Source: Candidatus Zixiibacteriota bacterium
GTDB lineage: Bacteria; Zixibacteria; MSB-5A5; JAABVY01; JAHJOQ01
DNA length: 5,247 nt
NCBI GenBank assembly: GCA_024275215.1
Contig: JAJRZO010000385.1
Coordinates: forward strand, 1 to 5,247
Direction: 5' to 3'
Shown: positions 1 to 5,247 of the stretch, in pieces
Layout: each line of letters begins with the position of its first letter
How positions within the stretch are numbered: the stretch's first letter is position 1
Notes under the pieces: generated by a model
What the model was told of the DNA's origin: nothing
The model's input: only the letters and a program-made list of their open reading frames with translations
Databases searched by the model: none
Program-made: the position numbers and the translations under genes

Positions 1-167
1 TGATAAAGGCAGGGGAGACACCACGAGAAGTCTGCAAACGAGCCTGTGATCTAATTGTTGAATCGGGAGCGAATCTTCTTGGAATAGCTTTGAACAACAT
101 GAAAGAAGCTCTGCCATACTATTATAACTACCGCTATTACGGTTACCAGTACCTTCCAAAGAAATGA
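1..167 (+). CDS. C-terminal end of a CpsD/CapB/Wzc-type bacterial tyrosine kinase (5' partial)
   Basis: Only the last 54 codons are present (reading from position 3, stop TGA at 165-167). The fragment reads through TPREVCKRACDLIVESG and then NLLGIALNNM, the ending usual for the P-loop kinase domain of BY-kinases (helix, then a GxxLN strand). It finishes in a tyrosine cluster, LPYYYNYRYYGYQYLPKK, with eight tyrosines in twelve residues. In this family such tails are autophosphorylated in trans, and phosphorylation cycles control chain length and export of capsule or exopolysaccharide at the inner membrane. The Walker motifs and any Wzz-like transmembrane part lie outside the window, so it is unclear whether this is a stand-alone kinase (CpsD type) or the end of a fused Wzc-type protein. 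The stop is one base before the deacetylase start, which suggests one operon and translational coupling. The family call is firm; the exact subtype is not. Confidence 0.85.
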   Translation, partial: IKAGETPREVCKRACDLIVESGANLLGIALNNMKEALPYYYNYRYYGYQYLPKK

Positions 168-168
168 A

Positions 169-1023
169 ATGCTGAATGTTCTGACGGTTGATGTCGAGGA
201 CTGGTTTCATGTCCATGCCTTTTCCGATGTATACCCTGTTGATTCCTGGGATTTCCAGCGAACACGGATAGTGGGGAATGTCATCAGGACGCTTGAGATT
301 CTCGATGACCATAATACCAAAGCGACTTTTTTTGTCCTCGGATGGATTGCGAAGAAACTTCCTGAGATCGTCACGTTGATTGCTGATCGCGGACATGAGA
401 TCGCATCGCATAGCCAGCACCACAAGCTCGTTTATGATATGTCACCTGATGAATTCAGGGATGATCTCAAGCAATCTATCTTGTACATCGAGCAGGCAGC
501 GGATATCACAGTTAAGGGATATCGCGCACCGAGTTTCTCGATCCGCCCCTCGGACGAATGGGTGTGGGATATTCTCACCGAGTGCGGAATCGAATTCGAT
601 TCGTCCATTTTCCCCGTCAAACACGATACTTACGGCAATCCATCAGCTCCGCGTTTCGCCTATGATATTGTACTGGAAGATGGCAGGTCGTTGCTTGAGA
701 TTCCGCCTGCAACAGTAAGATTTGCGGGGACGAATATTCCAACTGCCGGTGGTGGGTATCTGCGGATGTTCCCATACTGGTTTATCAGTAAATCAATCAG
801 GCGGATCAACAGGGAAGGACATCCTGCTGTAGTTTATTTCCACCCGTGGGAACTGGATCACAATCAGGAAAAAGTGCGCGCATCGTTGAAGAGTCGTATC
901 AGGCATTATACGAATCTGAAAACATTTGAGTACAAGCTTCGGAGGCTTTTGAGTGAGTTCGGATTCACAACAATAGGCGAAGTCTTCATGGAACACAAAG
1001 ACAATGCTGTTTATGGAGAATAA
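169..1023 (+). CDS. XrtA/exosortase-type polysaccharide deacetylase (NodB fold with DUF3473 C-terminal part)
   Basis: This 284-residue protein matches the usual length of the deacetylases found in XrtA/PEP-CTERM exopolysaccharide loci. Family motifs appear in order: TVDVEDWF at 6-13 (D8 probable catalytic base, E10 or D11 probable metal ligand), ATFFVLGW at 52-59, SHSQHH at 80-85 with probable metal ligands H81 and H85, GYRAPSFS at 117-124, FDSSIFP at 143-149, AGGGYLRMFP at 193-202, and YFHPWELD at 223-230 with H225 the probable general acid. The expected reaction is metal-dependent hydrolysis of N-acetyl (or O-acetyl) groups on an exported polysaccharide. There is no signal peptide, so it is predicted cytoplasmic or peripherally located, as is common in this subfamily. 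The start is the first ATG after an in-frame TGA at 100-102, with no GTG or TTG between. There is no clear Shine-Dalgarno, and the upstream kinase stop is one base away, so re-initiation is likely. All catalytic motifs look intact. The true substrate is unknown. Confidence 0.92.
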   Translation: MLNVLTVDVEDWFHVHAFSDVYPVDSWDFQRTRIVGNVIRTLEILDDHNTKATFFVLGWIAKKLPEIVTLIADRGHEIASHSQHHKLVYDMSPDEFRDDLKQSILYIEQAADITVKGYRAPSFSIRPSDEWVWDILTECGIEFDSSIFPVKHDTYGNPSAPRFAYDIVLEDGRSLLEIPPATVRFAGTNIPTAGGGYLRMFPYWFISKSIRRINREGHPAVVYFHPWELDHNQEKVRASLKSRIRHYTNLKTFEYKLRRLLSEFGFTTIGEVFMEHKDNAVYGE

Positions 1024-1037
1024 TTAACGATACCAAC

Positions 1038-1066
1038 TTGCTTTGACCTGTACAAATCGATATATA
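1038..1066 (+). promoter_or_regulatory. Weak possible promoter before the DUF362 gene
   Basis: In the 71-bp gap between the deacetylase and DUF362 genes, TTGCTT (1038-1043) is followed 17 bp later by TATATA (1061-1066). These are 3/6 and 4/6 matches to sigma-70 boxes at good spacing. A better -35-like TTGACC at 1043-1048 has no suitable -10 at 16-18 bp. The gap is AT-rich and shows no terminator, so simple read-through from the exopolysaccharide operon is equally possible. Confidence 0.2.
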
Positions 1067-1094
1067 GCGTTGGATACGATATGTGGTATGAGTT

Positions 1095-2183
1095 ATGAAT
1101 GATAGAAAATCTGTTGTAGCGGTTCTCAAAACACGACCGGAAACGGTTGTCGAGGATTATGTAAAGCTGGGCGAGATGGCCGGGCTTGGCAACGCCCTGG
1201 ATTCAGGTGCAACAACGATCCTGAAGGATAATATTTCATGGCATTTGCCATTTCCCGGCGCGAACACTGTCCCGTGGCAGCTTGAAGGCGCAATTAAAGC
1301 GCTGAAATCACAGGTGTCGGATGCTCTCGTTGCAGTTCACAATAACACTGTCGTCACTGATCCGTATGTTGGCGGGAAGTTGCTGAAACTCAAGAAAGTC
1401 TACGAAAAGTACAGCATTCCTGAGAGATACAATAATGATCCGAATGACCTCAAGTGGATTAAGTACAAGCCAAAAGCAAAAATGCTCGTTCTTGACAAGA
1501 TATTCCCGGAGGGCATCAGCATACCGGAATTTTTTCTTGGAAAAAATATCGTTCATCTTCCAACTGTCAAGACGCATATTTACACTACCACAACAGGCTC
1601 TATGAAAAATGCTTTCGGTGGTTTGCTGAATACGAAGCGTCACTACACTCATTCGGTTATCCATGAGACTCTTGTCGATCTGTTGAACATCCAGAAGGAG
1701 ATTCATCCGGGGACATTTGCGTTTATGGATGGCACGACCTGCGGCTCTGGACCGGGACCACGTACGATGACCCCTCATGTCAAGAACTACATTCTCGGGT
1801 CCTCGGATCAGGTCGCGATCGATGCTGTTGCTGCGAAAATGATGGGGTTCGATCCGATGAGCTTGAAATACATCAGACTGGGGCATGAGCATGGTCTTGG
1901 TTGTGGAAAAGTAGAAGACATTGAGATAGTCGGTGAGGATGTCTCCGATGTGAATTTCAAGTTTGAAGTTGGTGATAACACCGCTTCCCGCGTCGGTGAC
2001 ATGTTCTGGTTCTCGCCGCTGAGAGTATTCCAGAAGCTTCTTTTTCACACTCCGCTGGTTTACATTTTTGTGTTTGCATCAGCAATATACCACGACCGAA
2101 TCTGGTACCCATCGAAGGGCAAAAAGATTTTCAGCGACTGGCTGGAAAATACGGAATGGGGAGAGCTGTTCAAAACCTATTGA
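1095..2183 (+). CDS. DUF362-family protein, without ferredoxin module
   Basis: This 362-residue protein carries the signature of DUF362 (PF04015). HLPTVKTHIYTTTTGSMKNA at 154-173, continuing FGGLL, is the core motif; DGTTCGSGPGPR at 212-223 is the glycine-rich loop; and DQVAIDAVAAKMMGFDP at 238-254 is the typical helix. Many DUF362 proteins carry a C-terminal 4Fe-4S ferredoxin. This one has only two cysteines (C216, C270) and no CxxCxxC motif, so it should not bind such clusters. Residues 319-332 (TPLVYIFVFASAIY) form a hydrophobic stretch followed by a charged, aromatic tail ending EWGELFKTY, suggesting membrane association by a short segment. There is no signal peptide. The biochemical role of DUF362 is not established and I assign none. 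The start is secure because an in-frame TGA (1089-1091) lies one codon upstream and the domain begins near residue 5. No Shine-Dalgarno is visible. It follows the deacetylase by 71 bp on the same strand and is probably co-transcribed. Confidence 0.88.
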   Translation: MNDRKSVVAVLKTRPETVVEDYVKLGEMAGLGNALDSGATTILKDNISWHLPFPGANTVPWQLEGAIKALKSQVSDALVAVHNNTVVTDPYVGGKLLKLKKVYEKYSIPERYNNDPNDLKWIKYKPKAKMLVLDKIFPEGISIPEFFLGKNIVHLPTVKTHIYTTTTGSMKNAFGGLLNTKRHYTHSVIHETLVDLLNIQKEIHPGTFAFMDGTTCGSGPGPRTMTPHVKNYILGSSDQVAIDAVAAKMMGFDPMSLKYIRLGHEHGLGCGKVEDIEIVGEDVSDVNFKFEVGDNTASRVGDMFWFSPLRVFQKLLFHTPLVYIFVFASAIYHDRIWYPSKGKKIFSDWLENTEWGELFKTY

Positions 2184-2189
2184 ATATCT

Positions 2190-2225
2190 CATCAGCGAGG
2201 CCGCAACCTGATGCAATCATCGCAG
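2190..2225 (+). repeat. Overlapping inverted repeats after the DUF362 stop
   Basis: CATCAG (2190-2195) is the exact reverse complement of CTGATG (2208-2213), giving a 6-bp stem with a 12-base loop. The right arm can instead pair with the following CATCGCAG (2218-2225), forming a 4-base-loop hairpin with one bulged G. The two folds exclude each other. The element starts seven bases after the DUF362 stop, where a terminator would be expected, but no T-run follows, so it is not a standard intrinsic terminator. It may act as a 3'-end stabiliser or be chance. Confidence 0.3.
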
Positions 2226-2328
2226 GGCGCGCCGTAACGTATTGTGAGACAGCGCGTTAATCCACCCACAACATTCTTCTGCTATCTGAGCAATTTCCAC
2301 TTTTCGTAGATCGGCTGCGTTGATTTTC

Positions 2329-2356
2329 TTGACAATTCCATGATTTGTCTTATCAT
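2329..2356 (+). promoter_or_regulatory. Sigma-70-like promoter of the surface-protein unit
   Basis: A perfect -35 box TTGACA (2329-2334) is separated by 16 bp from TATCAT (2351-2356), a 5/6 match to the -10 consensus. Transcription would start near 2363, leaving an untranslated leader of about 87 bases before the ATG at 2450. The surrounding sequence is AT-rich. This is the best promoter-like sequence I found in the window, and its place at the boundary between the two gene groups supports the call. FCB-type bacteria sometimes use a different housekeeping consensus, which limits confidence. Confidence 0.5.
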
Positions 2357-2372
2357 TATAACATTGACTGAC

Positions 2373-2394
2373 GATGAGTTGCTCTTGATGACTT
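2373..2394 (+). repeat. Short direct repeat in the leader of the 713-residue protein gene
   Basis: GATGAGTT (2373-2380) and GATGACTT (2387-2394) match at 7 of 8 positions with a 14-bp period, just downstream of the predicted transcription start. This could be a paired regulator site, but such short repeats also arise by chance. Confidence 0.2.
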
Positions 2395-2395
2395 A

Positions 2396-2422
2396 CACAC
2401 CTGTGTTCCTCATTCAGGTGTG
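2396..2422 (+). promoter_or_regulatory. Perfect 8-bp inverted repeat between promoter and start (operator or leader hairpin)
   Basis: CACACCTG (2396-2403) and CAGGTGTG (2415-2422) are exact reverse complements separated by 11 bases. The right arm ends 27 bases before the ATG at 2450. Centre-to-centre arm spacing of 19 bp (about two helical turns) would suit a dimeric DNA-binding repressor, while in RNA the arms would form an 8-bp, GC-containing hairpin upstream of the start. There is no T-run, so it is not an intrinsic terminator. Confidence 0.4.
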
Positions 2423-2449
2423 CAATATCTCAACTGATGCGGGCCGACA

Positions 2450-4591
2450 ATGAACTATGATTTGCACCCTCGAACGGTTCTTGCTGTTTTCCTGCTTTCG
2501 GTGACCATTGTATTTCTTTTAGGGTCACCGGCTTTGTCAGCCCCGTTGAACACTCCTCCGCATTTCACCAACTGCCCGCAGGAATGGCTCACGACGAGTT
2601 GCACAAACATGGTAGTATATGATTTCGACGCCGAAGATATTGACCCCGGCGATGATGTGACATACTATTTAGGTCCGGAAACAGGGGGCGCGATCAACTC
2701 GATCACAGGTGTTTGGGAGTGGGGAGCCAATGATGTCGGAGTGTATCATTTCACTATTATAGCTGTTGACAAATCAGCAGATTCCGCATTTTGCGAATTT
2801 ATCGTTGCTGTAGGAACCGAAGCTCCGTACTTCACCGGCTGCCCGGATGATACGAATGTAACAACAGTAGTGATTGGCGGCTTGATAGAAGGCTCGGTCA
2901 CTGCGATTGATCCGGATGAATGTCCCAAGCCACTGCATTATTCTCTTGTCGATTTCACGGGACCGGGGATGTTTTATCTTGACTCGATCAGTGGTGAGTG
3001 GTCGTGGTTGACCCATACGAGCGATGATTTCATCGGAGAGTTCATTGTGTCTATTGCTGTTGACGATGGCGCTGAATCTGACTTGTGTTCGTTCACCATC
3101 AATGTTCTTCCGACATTTGACATCTGGATCGGCGCTGAACTGTTGCAGCCGCAGGGCAAGATTGCTGAATTGCCGATATATTTTTCAGATGAAACCGATT
3201 ATATCGCCGGTTTTGATTTTCTTGTCGAGTATGATAGAAAAATGCTCACGTTCATTGAAGCTGAAATGGGTTCGGATCTCGGACCTGACGGTTGTGCGTG
3301 GGAATACTTTACTTATCGGTATGAAAACACAGGCGGTTGTGGTGGTTCTTGTCCGAACGATCTTCTTCGGTTTGTCGCTTTGGCTGAGTATGATCTTTCC
3401 CCGCCATATCCGTCATGCTACGCCGGTGATGCAATCGAACTCCTGAAAATGCGTTTTCTTGTTACCGGTAATGCTGATTTTCAGTGCAAGTTCTCTCCGG
3501 TTAGATTCTACTGGCTTGACTGTGGCGACAATACGGTTTCGAGTGTCTCAGGCGATACACTTTGGTTATCAAGCAAAGTTTACTATCTGGATGCTTACCT
3601 CACTCCGGTCTATCTACCGGTCACGGGCAGGCATGGCATTGGCGGCCATACCGGTATTGAAGGCGTGGACTGTCTCGCAGGCGGGTCTTCCAGCAACGCA
3701 CCTGTTGAAGGTATAATTTTCAGAGGAGGAGGCATCAAGACAGAGTGCCTCTCAAACATGATAATCTATGGTGATCTGAATCTGAATCGCACACCAAACG
3801 AAGTTGCGGATGTAATACTTTTCCTTGCATATTTTACCTATGGAACCGGCGTATTTACGATAGATTTACCGGCACAGATCGAGGCATCTGATGTCAATCG
3901 TGATGGCAGAGTGCTCACATCAGGCGATCTCGTATACATGATAAACATTCTTCAGGGACTACCTGTCATTGAACCTGTGAAACTTGCCCATTTCGATCAG
4001 GGTGTGACGATTTATTCACACAGTACTGTTGATGGTATGGTTATTAATTCGAGCAGCGAATCGGAAATAGGTGCGATCTATATGCGATGTCAGATAGATG
4101 AAAGCGCTCCTGATCCGGTCCTATTGTCAGATGACATGCAAATGAAATGGAATGTGTCAGATGGAGAACTACGTATAGTGATCTATTCGATGTCAGGCAA
4201 CGCAATTCATCAGGGTGACAATGATATCATACTGCTAAAAAATGTGAGCCATCTTGAAATCAAAGACATCTCTGCCTCAGACAGATACGGGTCTATATTA
4301 AATACCAGACATGAAAGCAACCCAATGCGATCAGGTCTTGCACTTGTTGGAAATGTTCCGAACCCGTTTAATCCGAGTACGGAATTTCGTTTCTACCTGC
4401 AGTGGAGTTCAGGATGGATGATCGAAATTTTCAACATCACTGGACAAAAGGTGGATGAAATAGATGGCTATGATCGCGCAGGACTTGTTTCAGTAATTTG
4501 GAATGCTGGTAACCATCCATCCGGCGTTTATCTGTATCGCATTACTGCTGGTGATGATGCGGTTACAGGCAAGATGATCCTGATGAAATAA
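2450..4591 (+). CDS. Modular secreted surface protein: Ig/cadherin-like, cohesin-like, dockerin-like and FlgD/T9SS-type tail
   Basis: This 713-residue exported protein has no enzymatic domain that I recognise. Residues 1-30 are a signal peptide (R8, hydrophobic core 10-24, probable cleavage at ALS|AP). Residues 37-121 and 126-220 are two related Ig/cadherin-like domains. Residues 223 to about 385 resemble a cohesin domain (PIYFSD, then AGFDFLVEYDRKMLTF at 253-268). Residues 438-503 are a dockerin-like pair of Ca2+ loops, DLNLNRTPNEVAD and DVNRDGRVLTSGD. Residues 509-615 look like a second, diverged cohesin-like fold (ELRIVIYSMSGNAI). Residues 630-713 carry GNVPNPFNPSTEFRF, IEIFNITGQKV and PSGVYLYRITAGD, ending KMILMK, a FlgD-like or T9SS type A tail that would route it to the outer surface. 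Its fifteen cysteines suit an oxidised, exported protein. The start is the first ATG after an in-frame TGA (2435-2437) and directly precedes the signal peptide; no Shine-Dalgarno is visible. Likely role: structural or adhesive surface protein; ligand unknown. It is probably the first gene of its unit, driven from 2329-2356. Confidence 0.88.
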   Translation: MNYDLHPRTVLAVFLLSVTIVFLLGSPALSAPLNTPPHFTNCPQEWLTTSCTNMVVYDFDAEDIDPGDDVTYYLGPETGGAINSITGVWEWGANDVGVYHFTIIAVDKSADSAFCEFIVAVGTEAPYFTGCPDDTNVTTVVIGGLIEGSVTAIDPDECPKPLHYSLVDFTGPGMFYLDSISGEWSWLTHTSDDFIGEFIVSIAVDDGAESDLCSFTINVLPTFDIWIGAELLQPQGKIAELPIYFSDETDYIAGFDFLVEYDRKMLTFIEAEMGSDLGPDGCAWEYFTYRYENTGGCGGSCPNDLLRFVALAEYDLSPPYPSCYAGDAIELLKMRFLVTGNADFQCKFSPVRFYWLDCGDNTVSSVSGDTLWLSSKVYYLDAYLTPVYLPVTGRHGIGGHTGIEGVDCLAGGSSSNAPVEGIIFRGGGIKTECLSNMIIYGDLNLNRTPNEVADVILFLAYFTYGTGVFTIDLPAQIEASDVNRDGRVLTSGDLVYMINILQGLPVIEPVKLAHFDQGVTIYSHSTVDGMVINSSSESEIGAIYMRCQIDESAPDPVLLSDDMQMKWNVSDGELRIVIYSMSGNAIHQGDNDIILLKNVSHLEIKDISASDRYGSILNTRHESNPMRSGLALVGNVPNPFNPSTEFRFYLQWSSGWMIEIFNITGQKVDEIDGYDRAGLVSVIWNAGNHPSGVYLYRITAGDDAVTGKMILMK
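2558..3109 (+). repeat. Duplicated Ig/cadherin-like domain pair within the secreted protein
   Basis: Residues 37-121 and 126-220 of the 713-residue protein align along their length. Each opens with [HY]FT[NG]CP (C42, C131), has an acidic A-x-DxD stretch, a W-x-W motif after a serine-isoleucine turn (SITGVWEW at 84-91, SISGEWSW at 179-186), then a strand ending in AVD, and closes with a cysteine (C115 in AFCEFIV, C213 in DLCSFTI). The conserved first and last cysteines suggest one disulfide per domain. The similarity is at protein level; the DNA copies have diverged, so this is an old duplication. Confidence 0.75.
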
Positions 4592-4633
4592 ATTCTCTTT
4601 CCATTTCATGGTTTTTGCTTATATTGGATTTTC

Positions 4634-5245
4634 ATGAAGATCATTATTGCATTTATTATCATGATTGCCCTAACTGTATCGGCTAATGCTGAGCAGTTCA
4701 TCCTCAGGCCGACTGCCGAATGCTGCGATAGTGATACGGTTTTCATGCCGGGAAGCTGGATGGTTCTTCTCGACGAGAACGGCACTGTCGGCAGAGTTGA
4801 ACTCTCAAAGCCCGGGCCATTTGTTCTGAACGGTATTGGCAAGGGCAAGTACGATATGATTGTCGGCGCGGAGGGGTATTATCCGAAAAAGTTCACCGAT
4901 ATGGAAATCGGGGCGGACAGCAACTTTGATTACGAGCTGGTCCGCGTTCTGATGCCTGTGACAACTTCGGTTCTCGAAGGACACCTCATTATCAGATTCA
5001 GGAAGATGACTAAGAATAAGCAGATCAGGAAGATCCTGGATGATGTCGGGGTCGGGGTGCTGAAGGATGGCCGTTCAAAGAACGATTCAAAAAAACCAGA
5101 ACATAAGATCGATCGCTTGTACAGCTATGCTCAGGTACATGTCACATACGATCGATCAGCAAATGTCCGTGATTTGATCGAACGGATTCTTCTTGTTCCG
5201 AGTGTCACAGACTGTAAGCCAATAAGCTTCGGTTTCGGGAAATAG
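4634..5245 (+). CDS. Secreted protein: carboxypeptidase-regulatory-like domain plus subtilase-propeptide-like (I9-like) domain
   Basis: This 203-residue protein begins with a clear signal peptide (MKIIIAFIIMIALTVSANA, probable cleavage ANA|EQ after residue 19). Residues 40-108 resemble a carboxypeptidase-regulatory/PEGA-type beta sandwich: SWMVLLDENGTVGRVEL, then GPFVLNGIGKGKYDMIVGAE and GYYPKKFTDMEI. Residues 114-199 follow the pattern of a subtilisin propeptide or I9 inhibitor: strand GHLIIRFR, helix KQIRKILDDVGV, a basic loop (145-157), strand SYAQVHVTYD, and helix NVRDLIERILLVPSV followed by TDCKP, where subtilase propeptides typically have a p-x-V-x-x-v-e-P ending. No catalytic protease domain follows; the TAG stop is two bases from the window end. 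The fold assignment is inference from pattern, so propeptide-like is tentative. It lies 42 bp after the large surface protein with no terminator, so probably co-transcribed. No Shine-Dalgarno is present; a TATATT at 4620-4625 could be a -10 box. The signal peptide supports this first Met. Confidence 0.8.
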   Translation: MKIIIAFIIMIALTVSANAEQFILRPTAECCDSDTVFMPGSWMVLLDENGTVGRVELSKPGPFVLNGIGKGKYDMIVGAEGYYPKKFTDMEIGADSNFDYELVRVLMPVTTSVLEGHLIIRFRKMTKNKQIRKILDDVGVGVLKDGRSKNDSKKPEHKIDRLYSYAQVHVTYDRSANVRDLIERILLVPSVTDCKPISFGFGK

Positions 5246-5247
5246 AA

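Noticed and set aside
1081..1098. Five-codon mini-ORF (MWYEL) whose stop overlaps the DUF362 start as ATGA
   Set aside because: It could be a coupling leader peptide, but it has no ribosome site and is short enough to occur by chance.
1308..2048. Long open frame of 246 codons on the minus strand inside the DUF362 gene
   Set aside because: It lies wholly antisense to a gene with clear family motifs, and its translation shows no recognisable domain. It is a codon-bias shadow.
2226..2233. GGCGCGCC palindrome in the 266-bp gap
   Set aside because: It is a self-complementary 8-mer with no loop, no T-run and no repeated copy elsewhere in the window, so no function can be supported.
3024..3446. 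Plus-strand open frame of 140 codons inside the 713-residue protein gene
   Set aside because: It overlaps the cohesin-like coding region in another frame, and its serine/leucine-rich translation has no domain signature. The host frame is well supported.
4589..4636. The last gene is in the same frame as the 713-residue protein, with only one TAA and 14 open codons between them, so read-through could fuse the two
   Set aside because: The upstream protein ends at the normal end of its sorting-type tail and the downstream one begins with a proper signal peptide. Sharing a frame has a one-in-three chance.

Overview
The window is a compact bacterial segment with every gene on the plus strand and no RNA gene, mobile element or CRISPR array that I can see. 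The best guess for the source is an uncultured Gram-negative of the FCB-type candidate phyla (Zixibacteria-like). The reasons are a secreted protein combining an NPFNPST-type C-terminal tail with cohesin-like and dockerin-like modules, an exopolysaccharide locus of the exosortase/XrtA type, and no clear Shine-Dalgarno motif before any of the four visible starts. This placement comes from recalled family distribution and was not checked by a search.

Left part (1-1023), exopolysaccharide functions: the last 54 codons of a bacterial tyrosine kinase (BY-kinase) with a tyrosine-rich tail, then, after one base, a complete XrtA-type polysaccharide deacetylase. They are probably translationally coupled and act on polymer length/export and on removal of acetyl groups from the polymer.

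Middle part (1024-2449): a 71-bp gap, then a DUF362-family protein without its common ferredoxin module and with a hydrophobic C-terminal segment. Next is a 266-bp gap, the longest non-coding stretch. It holds imperfect, competing inverted repeats just after the DUF362 stop, a strong sigma-70-like promoter at 2329-2356, a short direct repeat, and a perfect 8-bp inverted repeat between the promoter and the next start.

Right part (2450-5245), a probable second transcription unit for two exported proteins. The first is a 713-residue modular protein: signal peptide, two duplicated cysteine-bracketed Ig/cadherin-like domains, a cohesin-like domain, a dockerin-like Ca2+-loop pair, a second cohesin-like region and a FlgD/T9SS-type tail. 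The second is a 203-residue protein: signal peptide, carboxypeptidase-regulatory-like beta domain and a domain resembling a subtilase propeptide (I9-like) with no protease attached.

The two halves may be functionally separate (capsule/exopolysaccharide versus cell-surface proteins). The points most worth a second look are the unattached propeptide-like domain, the dockerin loops whose final acidic residue is shifted by one in both copies, and the regulatory region before the large surface protein.
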